Of a stretch of DNA of 64,000 bases, positions 41,199-49,676 are shown one piece after another. The notes below the pieces were generated by a model. That model worked only from the letters and a program-made list of their open reading frames with translations, was not told where the DNA came from and ran no database searches. The translations under genes and the position numbers were made by a program. The stretch covers positions 1 to 64,000 of the forward strand of contig NZ_JAGGOW010000105.1 of assembly GCF_018614135.1 (NCBI RefSeq), given 5' to 3'. Numbering within the stretch: position 1 is the stretch's first letter; each line of letters starts with the position of its first letter. The stretch is from Streptomyces sp. ISL-66 (GTDB lineage: Bacteria; Actinomycetota; Actinomycetes; Streptomycetales; Streptomycetaceae).

Positions 41199-41278
41199 AC
41201 GAGCCCGTCCGGCAGCTGCTCTACGTGGCGAGCGTGCTCGGCCTCCTCGCGGCCATCGTCATCGGCACAGCCCGCTGA
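41195..41278 (+). CDS. 27-residue single-span membrane peptide
   Basis: GTG at 41195 within a GTGA overlap encodes a 27-residue peptide with a short polar start (VNEPVRQ) and one hydrophobic helix (LLYVASVLGLLAAIVIG), ending TAR. The coupling overlap and the clean membrane segment support it being real; no homolog can be named. Confidence 0.55.
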   Translation: MNEPVRQLLYVASVLGLLAAIVIGTAR

Positions 41279-41405
41279 ACCGCACCTTCCCGGAGCCGGC
41301 CGGTCGCTACCGGATCCGCTCGGCCGGCCGCCTTCGAGCGCTCCCGCTCGTTCGCGCAGTCGGGAAGATGCTCGAAGGTGGCCGGCTCGGCGGGGTACAC
41401 CGCTC

Positions 41406-43238
41406 CTACGAAGCCTCGTACGGCTCCTCGTACAGGCCCTCGATCAGGGCCCCGTACTTCTCCCGGATCACCCGGCGGCGGAGCTTCAGCGAGGGGGTCA
41501 GCTCCCCCGACTCCGGGCTCCACTCCTCGGCCAGGAGGCGGTGGCGCTTGATCTGCTCGGTCCGGTTGAGCCGCGTGTTGGCCGCTTCCACGGCGCGGGC
41601 GACCTCCTCCCGCACGGCCGGGTGCGCGGCGAGCTCGGCGGGCGTGGCGGTCTCGATCCCGTGGGCCGCGGCCCAGGCCGGGGCCAGTTCCGGGTCCAGG
41701 ACGAGGAGGGCGACGAGGTAGGACCGGCCGTCGCCGTGCACCAGCGCCTGCCCGATCAGCGGGTGTTCCTTGACCGTGTTCTCCACCAGGGCCGGCGAGA
41801 CGTTCTTGCCGTTCGAGGTGATGATGAGTTCCTTCTTGCGGTCGGTCAGCCAGAGGAACCCGTCCTCGTCGAACCGGCCGATGTCCCCCGTCGCGAACCA
41901 GCCCTCGCCGTCGCAGGCGCTCTCCACCGACCCGTCCGGAAGCAGGTAGCCGCCGAAGACCGTCTCCCCGCGCATGAAGATCTCCCCGTCGGCGCCGAGC
42001 CTCAGCTCCAGCCCCTCGATCGGGCGGCCCACCGAGCCCAGCCGGAAACCGTCCGGGCTGTTGACCGTGCACACGCCCGAGGTCTCGGTGAGCCCCCAGG
42101 CGTCCATGATGGTGACCCCCCAGCCCGCCCAGAAGCGGACCACGTCGATCGGCATCGGCGCGGTGGCGCTCGCCGTCCAGACCAGCCGGTCCAGCCCGGC
42201 CAGCGAGAGCAGCGGGTCCAGCACCCGGTCCTTCGCGACGGCGTACGAGGCCTCGAGCGCGGCCGGCACCTCCTCCCCGCGCTCCCGGTGGGCCGCGCGG
42301 GACCGCGCCAGGTCGTTGGCCGCCTCGATGGCGCGCCGCTGCTCCTCGGGGAGCCGCCCGAGCACCGCCCGTACGGAGGCGGCCAGCTTCTCCCACACCC
42401 GGGGGACGCCGAAGAACTGCACCGGGTGCAGTTCGCGCACGGCTGCCGCCACGGCGGCCGGATCGGCACACAGCCGGACGTGGGCGGCCCGCAGCAGCGG
42501 CAGGTAGATCCCGAGGACCCGCTCGGCGATGTGTGCGAAGGGCAGGTAGCAGACGTGCTCGGCGTGCTCGGGAAGGTCCACGCGCCGGTCGAGCCGGACC
42601 GCCTGGAGCATGATGTTGCGGTGCGTGAGGCGGACGCCCTTGGGGTCGCCGGTGGTGCCCGAGGTGTAGACGACGGTCAGCGGGTCCTCGGGGCGGATCT
42701 CCCGCGAGGCCTTCTCGAAGGCCTCGGAGCGGTGCGGACGGGCTCCGCTCGCGTGCAGGGAGCCGTAGGTGCGGTGCGACCCCGCTTCCGCGGCCTCGGC
42801 CACGACGAGCCGCTCCAGCGGGACCTCCGGGTCGTCGAGCAGCGGCTCCCACCGGGCCAGCTCGCGGGCCCCCTCGATCACGGCGAACCTGGCCCGGCTG
42901 TGGCGGGCGATGTGGGCTATCTGCTCGGGCGCGGAGGTCCCGTACACGGTGACGGGTACGGCGCCGAGGTGGACGAGCGCCAGATCCGTGAGCCAGTGCT
43001 CGGGGCGGTTGCCCATCATCAGCAGGACGTGCTCGCCGCGCTCCACGCCCAGGGCCGCGTAGCCGGAGGCCAGGACGGCCACCTCGCGGCGGACGTCGGA
43101 CCAGCTGAGGGTGGACCATCCCGCGCCCTCGCGCCACGAGAGGGCGGGAAGGTCTGCGTGCTCGGCGGCGTTGCGCGCCAGCAGGGCGGGGAGGGTGAGC
43201 TCGTCGAGGGGCGCGGGCAGACGCAGTTTCGTGGTCAT
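41406..43238 (-). CDS. Long-chain fatty-acid-CoA ligase (FadD15-like)
   Basis: AMP-forming acyl-CoA synthetase of 610 residues. The P-loop-like motif is VVYTSGTTGDPKGV (about residue 190), followed by the LTETSG/GLTETSGVCT core, the GWFATGDIG motif, and DRKKELIITSNGKNVSP, whose lysine and hinge are standard. It resembles mycobacterial FadD15 and animal ACSBG ligases for long chains. It is divergent from a MerR regulator, with iterated 15-base repeats in between, suggesting local control. Confidence 0.92.
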   Translation of the reverse strand: MTTKLRLPAPLDELTLPALLARNAAEHADLPALSWREGAGWSTLSWSDVRREVAVLASGYAALGVERGEHVLLMMGNRPEHWLTDLALVHLGAVPVTVYGTSAPEQIAHIARHSRARFAVIEGARELARWEPLLDDPEVPLERLVVAEAAEAGSHRTYGSLHASGARPHRSEAFEKASREIRPEDPLTVVYTSGTTGDPKGVRLTHRNIMLQAVRLDRRVDLPEHAEHVCYLPFAHIAERVLGIYLPLLRAAHVRLCADPAAVAAAVRELHPVQFFGVPRVWEKLAASVRAVLGRLPEEQRRAIEAANDLARSRAAHRERGEEVPAALEASYAVAKDRVLDPLLSLAGLDRLVWTASATAPMPIDVVRFWAGWGVTIMDAWGLTETSGVCTVNSPDGFRLGSVGRPIEGLELRLGADGEIFMRGETVFGGYLLPDGSVESACDGEGWFATGDIGRFDEDGFLWLTDRKKELIITSNGKNVSPALVENTVKEHPLIGQALVHGDGRSYLVALLVLDPELAPAWAAAHGIETATPAELAAHPAVREEVARAVEAANTRLNRTEQIKRHRLLAEEWSPESGELTPSLKLRRRVIREKYGALIEGLYEEPYEAS

Positions 43239-43305
43239 GGGCAGCTCCTGGGCGTTTCACATCGTTGGTGCGACAGCAATACTGTTGAACCGCGGTACAC
43301 GAACT

Positions 43306-43342
43306 GTGCCGAGCGAAACCGTGCCGATTAAACACGTGCCGA
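43306..43342. promoter_or_regulatory. Three GTGCCGA direct repeats at 15-base spacing between fadD-like and merR-like genes
   Basis: GTGCCGA occurs at 43306-43312, 43321-43327 and 43336-43342, exactly 15 bases apart, just upstream of the regulator's start at 43366 and within the divergent promoter region. The regular spacing suggests cooperative protein binding. Confidence 0.65.
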
Positions 43343-43365
43343 TCAGAGAGCGAGGCGGAGCGCAC

Positions 43366-44091
43366 ATGGCCACCCAGGCGCCCGAGCCGGCGCTCACCGT
43401 CGACGAACTGGCGGCCAGGGCGGGCGTGACCGTCCGCACCGTACGGTTCTACAGCACCCGCGGGCTTTTGCCCCCTCCCGTGATCGGACCCCGTCGGGTG
43501 GGCCACTACGGGCCCGAACACCTCTCCCGGCTGGCGCTCATCGAAGAGTTGCAGCACCAGGGCATGACCCTGTCGGCCATCGAACGCTACCTCGACGCGC
43601 TGCCCGACGACCTGAGCGCGCACGATCTGGCGATCCACCGGGCGCTGGTGGCCACTTGGGCCCCGGACGCGGCGCTGGAATCCTCGCTCGCGGAGCTGAA
43701 GAAACGGGCCGGCCGGACGCTGACGGAGAGCGACCTGCGGCGGCTGACGGCGATGAACGTGCTGACGCCCACCGCGGAGGGCTTCCGCGTGGACGTGGGG
43801 CTGCTGCGGCTCGGCGTCGCGCTGCTCGACGTACCGATCGCCCACGAGACGATCCTGGCCGCGCGCAAGGTGCTGCTGGAGCACGCGCGGACGACCGCGC
43901 ACCAGTTGACGGCGCTCTTCCGCGACGAGGTGTGGGGGCCGTTCACGCAGGGCGAGAGCGATCCGGAGCGGGTGGAGGCGATGAAGGCGCTGTCCGCGCA
44001 CATGCAGCCGATGGTGGTGCAGGCGCTGGTGACGGCCTTCCAGCGCTCGTTGAAAGACGAACTGCGCGCCGCCTTCGTGCCGCAGGAGTAG
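43366..44091 (+). CDS. MerR-family transcriptional regulator
   Basis: Regulator of 241 residues. The N-terminal MerR winged helix-turn-helix is clear (LTVDELAARAGVTVRTVRFY, GLLPPPVIGPRRVGHYGPEH), followed by a dimerisation helix and an extended C-terminal helical domain that has no cysteine metal site. It is likely to control itself and the divergent acyl-CoA ligase through the repeats described above. The ATG at 43366 follows GGCGGAG. Confidence 0.9.
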   Translation: MATQAPEPALTVDELAARAGVTVRTVRFYSTRGLLPPPVIGPRRVGHYGPEHLSRLALIEELQHQGMTLSAIERYLDALPDDLSAHDLAIHRALVATWAPDAALESSLAELKKRAGRTLTESDLRRLTAMNVLTPTAEGFRVDVGLLRLGVALLDVPIAHETILAARKVLLEHARTTAHQLTALFRDEVWGPFTQGESDPERVEAMKALSAHMQPMVVQALVTAFQRSLKDELRAAFVPQE

Positions 44092-44103
44092 TACTTTCGC
44101 CCC

Positions 44104-44883
44104 ATGGCGATGATCTACAAGACGACGATGACCCCCGGCAAGCTGGAACTGGTCACTGCCTGGCTGCCGACCCGCCCGTGGTACGTGGCCACGGGGCACG
44201 CGCCCGACCTGGCCCGGTCTGGCGGGTTCCGGCTCGACGATCCTGAGGGCGAGGTGGGCATCGAGTTCATGGTGCTCACGGACACCTCGGGCGGGCGGGA
44301 GACCTCCTACCACGTGCCCCTCACCTACCGCGGCGCCCCGCTCGACGGTGCCGGGGATGCCGCGGGTGCCGGAGGCGCCGGCAGCGCCGGGGCGGGCCTG
44401 GTGGGCACCTCCGAGCACGGTGTGCTCGGCACCCGGTGGATCTACGACGGCGCCCACGACCCGGTTCTCGTAAGCCAGTTGCTCGAGCTGCTGCGGGGCC
44501 GCGCCACCGCGCAGCACCAGACGGAGAGCGATACCCCCGACCCGGGCGTCACCGCGTGGTTCGGCGGCGCCGAGCTTCTGGAGGCGCTCTCGCCGGAGCC
44601 GCTGGAGGTCTCCCACACGGCGCGGGGCACCGATGTCCTCGTAGCGGGCTCTCGCGCGGTACTCACCGTGACGCGCGTGCTGCGGGCCCGGGACGAGGTC
44701 ACGGACGCGGATGCGGATGTGGATGCGGACGCGCAGGACGGCCCGTCCGATCCCCCCGCCTCCAGGGCCCTCGGCCGGGTCACCGCCGCCTGGACCACGC
44801 CGGAAGGCGCCGCGCACCGGGGCACGTTCGCGACGCTGCACGCCGCCGCCGGGCGACCCGCGTCGCCGCGGACCACCGCCTGA
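44104..44883 (+). CDS. Maltokinase N-terminal cap-like domain protein
   Basis: Protein of 259 residues whose fold signature (MIYKTTMTPGKLELVTAWLPTRPWY at the start, taken in parts, and GVEFMV/TYHVPLTYRGAPL-like middle) resembles the N-terminal cap of maltokinase. No kinase domain follows. Gly/Ala-rich and Asp/Ala-rich (TDADADVDADAQDG) low-complexity inserts are present. It begins 12 bases after the MerR gene and may be co-transcribed with it. Function unknown. Confidence 0.75.
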   Translation: MAMIYKTTMTPGKLELVTAWLPTRPWYVATGHAPDLARSGGFRLDDPEGEVGIEFMVLTDTSGGRETSYHVPLTYRGAPLDGAGDAAGAGGAGSAGAGLVGTSEHGVLGTRWIYDGAHDPVLVSQLLELLRGRATAQHQTESDTPDPGVTAWFGGAELLEALSPEPLEVSHTARGTDVLVAGSRAVLTVTRVLRARDEVTDADADVDADAQDGPSDPPASRALGRVTAAWTTPEGAAHRGTFATLHAAAGRPASPRTTA

Positions 44884-44892
44884 GCCATCCCG

Positions 44893-44946
44893 CGCGCGGT
44901 CCCGGGACCCGCTGGTCCCGGGACCCGCTGGTCCCGGGACCGCGCG
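44893..44946. terminator. Hairpin built from 16-base tandem repeats between convergent genes
   Basis: Seventeen-base inverted arms (44893-44909 and 44930-44946) lie around tandem copies of GGTCCCGGGACCCGCT (44898-44913, 44914-44929, partial 44930-44944). It sits between the stop of the cap-domain gene (44883) and that of the FadB-like gene (44955), so it should terminate both. GGTCCCGGGACC is itself self-complementary, so several alternate hairpins can form. Confidence 0.7.
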
Positions 44947-44954
44947 GCGGCCGG

Positions 44955-47126
44955 TCAGTCGGCGTACGTCTCGCCGCGCTCGGCCTTCTCCACCAGCGAG
45001 GCCGGCGGGGTGAACCGCTCGCCGTACTGGGCGGCCAGCTCGCGGGCACGGGCCACGAAGCCGGGCAGGCCGCCCTCGTAGCCGTTGATGTACTGGATCA
45101 CGCCGCCGGTCCAGGCCGGGAAGCCGATGCCCATGATCGAACCGATGTTGGCGTCGGCGTACGAGGTCAGGACGCCCTCGTCGAAGCAGCGGACGGTGTC
45201 CAGTGCCTCGGAGAAGAGCATCCGCTCCTTCATGTCCTCGAACGGGATCTCGTACCCCGCCTTGGTGAAGTGCTCGCGCAGCCCCGGCCAGATGCCCGCG
45301 CGCTTGCCGCTCTCGTCGTACGCGTAGAAACCGCCGCCGCCGCTTCGCCCGGGGCGCCCGAACTCGTCGACCATGCGGTCGATGACGGTGTCGGCCGGGT
45401 GCTCCGGCCAGGGCCGGCCCTCGGCCTCGAAGGCCTTGCGGGTCTCGTTGCGGATCTTGCGGGGCAGGGTGAGCGTCAGCTCGTCCATGAGGGAGAGCAC
45501 CTTGGCCGGGTACCCGGCCTGCGCGGCGGCCTGCTCGACGGAGGCGGGCTCGATGCCCTCGCCGACCATCGCGACGCCCTCGTTGATGAACTGGCCGATG
45601 ACGCGCGAGGTGAAGAAGCCGCGCGAGTCGTTGACCACGATCGGCGTCTTGTTGATCTGCCGTACGAGGTCGAAGGCGCGGGCGACGGCCTCGTCGCCGG
45701 TCCGCTCGCCCTTGATGATCTCCACCAGCGGCATCTTGTCGACGGGCGAGAAGAAGTGCAGTCCGATGAAGTCGGCGGGACGCGAAACCCCTTCCGCCAG
45801 GCCCGTGATGGGCAGCGTGGAGGTGTTCGAGCAGAGCAGCGCGTCGGGGGTGAGGAACTCCTGGATCTCCTGGAACACCTTGTGCTTGAGGGCGGTGTCC
45901 TCGAAGACGGCCTCGATGACGGCGTCACAGCCCGCGAGGTCGGCCGCCTCGGCGGTGGGGGTGATGCGGGCCAGCAGTTCGGTGCGCTTGGCCTCGGTCG
46001 TGCGGCCGCGGGCCAGGGCCTTGTCGAGCAGCTTCTCGGAGTAGGCCTTGCCCTTCGCGGCGGCTTCGGGGGTGACGTCCTTCAGGACGACCTCGATGCC
46101 CGCGCGGGCACAGGAGTAGGCGATGCCGGCGCCCATCATGCCGGCGCCGAGGACCGCGACCTTGGTGACCTTGCGGGGCGCCACGCCCTGCGGGCGGCTG
46201 CGGCCGGCGTTGACGGCCTGGAGGTCGAAGAAGAACGCCTGGATCATGTTCTTGGCGGTCTGCCCGGTGACCAGCTCGGTGAAGTAGCGGGCCTCGATGG
46301 TCAGCGCGGTCTCGAAGTCCACCTGGGCGCCTTCGACCGCGCAGGCCAGGATGTTGCGCGGCGCCGGGTAGGGGGCACCGGCGAGCTGCTTCTTCAAGTT
46401 GGCGGGGAACGCCGGGAGGTTGGCGGCGAAGCGCGGGTTGGAGGGCGTACCGCCCGGGATCCGGTAGCCCGGTACGTCCCACGGCTGCTGAGAGACCGGG
46501 TTCGCGTCGATGAAGGCGCGGGCCTTGGCGAGCATCTCCTCGGGAGTGGCGGCCAGTTCGTGGACCAGGCCGTTGTCCAGAGCGCGCTGCGGGCTGTACT
46601 GGGTCCCCTGCAGCAGCACCTTGAGCAGCGCGTCGGCGATGCCCATCAGGCGGACGGTGCGGGTGACGCCGCCGCCGGCCGGGAGCAGGCCGAGGGTGAC
46701 CTCGGGCAGGCCGATCTTAGAACCGGGGGCGTCGAGGGCGACCCGGTGGTGGGAAGCCAGGCAGATCTCGTAACCGCCGCCCAGGGCGGCGCCGTTGATG
46801 GCGGCGACCACGGGCTTGCCGAGGGTCTCGATGCGGCGCAGCGAACGCTTGATCGCGGTGCCGGTGTCGAAGGCGAGCTGCGCGTGCTCGGGGCGCAGCC
46901 GGATCATGTCCTTGAGGTCTCCCCCGGCGAAGAAGGTCTTCTTGGCGGAGGTGAAGATGATGCCGCGGATGGTGTCCTTCTCGGCTTCGGCGCGCTCCGC
47001 GATCGCCGCGATGGAGTCCTTGAAGGCCTGGTTCATCGTGTTGGCGGACTGGTCGGGGTCGTCGAGGACGAGGGTGACGACTCCGGTGTCGTCCTGTTCC
47101 CAGCGGATCGTGGTGGACTCGCTCAT
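44955..47126 (-). CDS. FadB-like multifunctional enzyme (enoyl-CoA hydratase plus 3-hydroxyacyl-CoA dehydrogenase)
   Basis: Fusion protein of 723 residues. The N-terminal crotonase domain (about 1-190) has FFAGGDLKDM and GAALGGGYEICLASH oxyanion segments. The NAD-binding HAD domain starts at about residue 318 with GAGMMGAGIAYSCARAG, and catalytic His is in LHFFSPVDKMPLVE. This is the classical beta-oxidation second and third step enzyme. The ATG at 47126 (MSESTTIRWE) follows GGAAG; the longer frame reaching 47210 runs back to the thiolase stop. Its partner thiolase is immediately upstream. Confidence 0.93.
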   Translation of the reverse strand: MSESTTIRWEQDDTGVVTLVLDDPDQSANTMNQAFKDSIAAIAERAEAEKDTIRGIIFTSAKKTFFAGGDLKDMIRLRPEHAQLAFDTGTAIKRSLRRIETLGKPVVAAINGAALGGGYEICLASHHRVALDAPGSKIGLPEVTLGLLPAGGGVTRTVRLMGIADALLKVLLQGTQYSPQRALDNGLVHELAATPEEMLAKARAFIDANPVSQQPWDVPGYRIPGGTPSNPRFAANLPAFPANLKKQLAGAPYPAPRNILACAVEGAQVDFETALTIEARYFTELVTGQTAKNMIQAFFFDLQAVNAGRSRPQGVAPRKVTKVAVLGAGMMGAGIAYSCARAGIEVVLKDVTPEAAAKGKAYSEKLLDKALARGRTTEAKRTELLARITPTAEAADLAGCDAVIEAVFEDTALKHKVFQEIQEFLTPDALLCSNTSTLPITGLAEGVSRPADFIGLHFFSPVDKMPLVEIIKGERTGDEAVARAFDLVRQINKTPIVVNDSRGFFTSRVIGQFINEGVAMVGEGIEPASVEQAAAQAGYPAKVLSLMDELTLTLPRKIRNETRKAFEAEGRPWPEHPADTVIDRMVDEFGRPGRSGGGGFYAYDESGKRAGIWPGLREHFTKAGYEIPFEDMKERMLFSEALDTVRCFDEGVLTSYADANIGSIMGIGFPAWTGGVIQYINGYEGGLPGFVARARELAAQYGERFTPPASLVEKAERGETYAD

Positions 47127-47181
47127 GTTCGCTACTTCCGTGTCGGCCGTGTCGGGGAGTTGTCTGGGATACCGGGACGTG

Positions 47182-48396
47182 TCAGAGGCGTTCGACGACG
47201 GTCGCGACACCCATGCCGCCGCCGACGCAGAGGGTGACGAGCCCGTAGCGCTTGTCCTGGCGCTCCAGTTCGTCGACGACCGTGCCGAGGATCATCGCGC
47301 CGGTGGCGCCGAGCGGGTGGCCCAGCGCGATGGCGCCGCCGTTGACGTTGACCTTGTCGAGGGAGACGCCCATGTCCTTGACGAAGCGCAGCACGACGCC
47401 GGCGAACGCCTCGTTGATCTCGATGAGGTCGATGTCGTCGATGGTCAGCCCGGCCTTGGCGAGGGCCTTGCGGGTGGCCGGGGCGGGGCCGGTGAGCATG
47501 ATGGTGGGCTCGGAGCCGGAGACGGCGGCCGAGACGATCCGGGCCCGGGGCGTGAGCCCGTTGCGGGCGCCCGCCTCGCGGGAGCCGATCGCGACGAGCG
47601 AGGCACCGTCGACGATGCCGGAGGAGTTGCCCGCGTGGTGGACGTGGTCGATCTTCTCGACCCAGTGGTACTTCTGCAGCGCGACGGCGTCGAAGCCGCC
47701 CAGGTCGCCGATGTCCGCGAAGGACGGCTTCAGCTTGGCGAGGGTGTCGGCGGTGGTGCCGGGGCGGACGAACTCGTCGTGGTCCAGGACGACCAGGCCG
47801 TTGCGGTCGGTGACCGGGACCACGGACTTGGCGAAGCGGCCGTCCTTGATGGCCGCGGCGGCGCGCTCCTGGGACAGGGCGGCGTACTCGTCGACGTCGC
47901 GCCGCGAGAATCCCTCGATCGTGGCGATCAGGTCGGCGCCGATGCCCTGCGGGACGAAACCGGTGTCCCAGTTGGTCATCGGGTCGTTGAACCAGGCTCC
48001 GCCGTCCGAGGCCATCGGGACGCGGGACATGGACTCGACGCCGCCGGCGAGGACCAGGTCCTCCCAGCCGGCGCGGACCTTGGCCGCGGCCAGGTTGACG
48101 GCCTCCAGGCCGGAGGCGCAGAAGCGGTTCTCCTGGAGGCCGGCCACGGTGTCCGGCAGCCCGGCCGCGATGGCCGCGATCCGGGCGATGTCGGAGCCCT
48201 GGTCGCCGACCGGGCCGACGACGCCGAGCACGATGTCGTCGATGGTGGCGGGGTCCAGGCCGGGGTTGCGCTCGCGCAGGGCGTGGATGAGGCCGACGAC
48301 GAGGTCGATCGGCTTGGTGCCGTGCAGGGAGCCATTGGCCTTGCCGCGGCCGCGGGGGGTGCGGATCGCGTCGTATACGTAAGCTTCGGTGCTCAC
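47182..48396 (-). CDS. Acetyl-CoA C-acyltransferase (thiolase)
   Basis: Thiolase of 404 residues. It has the nucleophilic cysteine in NRFCASGLEAV (near residue 92), the conserved GGAIALGHPLGATGA with the catalytic histidine, and the C-terminal TLCVGGGMG cysteine. It carries out the last step of beta-oxidation, cooperating with the FadB-like protein encoded just downstream. The GTG at 48396 follows AAAGG. Confidence 0.94.
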   Translation of the reverse strand: MSTEAYVYDAIRTPRGRGKANGSLHGTKPIDLVVGLIHALRERNPGLDPATIDDIVLGVVGPVGDQGSDIARIAAIAAGLPDTVAGLQENRFCASGLEAVNLAAAKVRAGWEDLVLAGGVESMSRVPMASDGGAWFNDPMTNWDTGFVPQGIGADLIATIEGFSRRDVDEYAALSQERAAAAIKDGRFAKSVVPVTDRNGLVVLDHDEFVRPGTTADTLAKLKPSFADIGDLGGFDAVALQKYHWVEKIDHVHHAGNSSGIVDGASLVAIGSREAGARNGLTPRARIVSAAVSGSEPTIMLTGPAPATRKALAKAGLTIDDIDLIEINEAFAGVVLRFVKDMGVSLDKVNVNGGAIALGHPLGATGAMILGTVVDELERQDKRYGLVTLCVGGGMGVATVVERL

Positions 48397-48522
48397 TGGT
48401 CAAGCCTTTCGGGGGTGCGGAGGCGGGATCGGGCGGGTGCGGGCCGTTCGGACGGAGTACGGGCGAGTTCGGACGGGGGGTGGCGCGGCGGGGCCGGAGC
48501 GCTCGGCGCCCGGCTCCCGGCG

Positions 48523-49665
48523 TTAGCCGAGCAGGGAGCGGCCGATGATCTCCTTCATGATCTCGGTCGTACCGCCGTAAATGGTCTGGATCCGGCCGTC
48601 GGTGAAGGCCCGCGCGACCCGGTATTCGGTCATGTAGCCGTATCCGCCGTGCAGTTGCAGACAGCGGTCGGCGACCCGCTTCTGGAGCTCGGTGGCCCAC
48701 CACTTGGCCATCGAGGCGTGGACGTGGTCCAGTTCCCCGTGGCAGTGGTCGGTGATGCAGCGGTCGAGGAACGTACGGGTGACCGCGCACTCGGTGGCCA
48801 TCTCCGCGATCTCGAACCGGATGTGCTGGAGCTTGGAGAGCGGGCGCCCGAAGGCCTCGCGCTCCTTCACGTACTGCGTGGTGATCTCCAGCAGGTACTC
48901 GGCGGCGGCGATGCCCGCCATCGCGATGCCCATCCGCTCCTGCGCGAGATTGGTCATCAGGTGGACGAAGGCGCCGTTCAACTCGCCGAGCAGGTTCTCC
49001 TTCGGGACGCGGACGTCGTTGAAGAACAGCTCGGCGGTGTCCTGCGCCTTCTGGCCGATCTTGTCCAGGTTGCGGCCGCGCTCGAAGCCCTCCGTGCCGC
49101 GCTCGACGACCAGCAGCGACATCCCGTGCGCCCCGCCCTCGGGGGTGGTCTTCGCGACCACGATCACCAGGTCGGCCAGGATCCCGTTGGAGATGAAGGT
49201 CTTGGAGCCGTTGAGCACCCAGTGGTCGCCCGCGTCCTCGGCGGTGGTCCTGATGCCCTGGAGGTCGGAGCCCGCGCCCGGCTCGGTCATCGCTATCGCG
49301 GTGATGATCTCGCCGGAGCAGAACCCGGGCAGCCAGCGGCGCTTCTGCTCCTCGGTCGCCAGCGAGGTCAGGTACGGGCCGATGATGTCGTTGTGCAGAC
49401 CGATCGCGAGACCGGCGGCGCCCGCCCGGGTGAACTCCTCGGCGATCACCGCCGCGTACCGGAAGTCGGTGTTGCCGCCGCCCCCGTACTCCTCGGGGAC
49501 GGCCAGGCCCAGCAGCCCCTGGCGGCCGGCGGCACGCCAGGCCTCGCGGCTGACGATGCCGTCCTTCTCCCACTGCTCGTAGTGCGGCAGCACCTCCTTG
49601 GCGAGGAAGGTGCGGACGGTTTCGCGGAACGCCTCGTGATCGGCGTCGAAGAGCCGGCGTTTCAT
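48523..49665 (-). CDS. Acyl-CoA dehydrogenase
   Basis: FAD acyl-CoA dehydrogenase of 380 residues. The family motifs are AMTEPGAGSDLQGI for substrate/FAD binding, a QMAFE-like region seen as QHIRFEIAEM, and the C-terminal LHGGYGYMTEYRVARAFTDGRIQTIYGGTTEI with the catalytic acid expected in the IYGGTTE loop. It introduces the trans-2 double bond. The ATG at 49665 has GGAGG upstream and is 12 bases beyond the LLM oxidoreductase stop. Confidence 0.94.
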   Translation of the reverse strand: MKRRLFDADHEAFRETVRTFLAKEVLPHYEQWEKDGIVSREAWRAAGRQGLLGLAVPEEYGGGGNTDFRYAAVIAEEFTRAGAAGLAIGLHNDIIGPYLTSLATEEQKRRWLPGFCSGEIITAIAMTEPGAGSDLQGIRTTAEDAGDHWVLNGSKTFISNGILADLVIVVAKTTPEGGAHGMSLLVVERGTEGFERGRNLDKIGQKAQDTAELFFNDVRVPKENLLGELNGAFVHLMTNLAQERMGIAMAGIAAAEYLLEITTQYVKEREAFGRPLSKLQHIRFEIAEMATECAVTRTFLDRCITDHCHGELDHVHASMAKWWATELQKRVADRCLQLHGGYGYMTEYRVARAFTDGRIQTIYGGTTEIMKEIIGRSLLG

Positions 49666-49676
49666 GGATGGGCCTC

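Noticed and set aside
41221..44841. A 1206-codon open frame on the minus strand
   Set aside because: It runs antisense or out of frame through fadD, the MerR and the cap-domain genes; Arg/Gly/Pro/Ala composition, no motifs. An artefact of high GC.
44436..47237. A 933-codon plus-strand open frame opposite the FadB-like gene
   Set aside because: Antisense to a gene with complete conserved domains; composition typical of GC-rich shadow frames. The same applies to the long plus-strand frames at 7051-9990 and 46795-49680.
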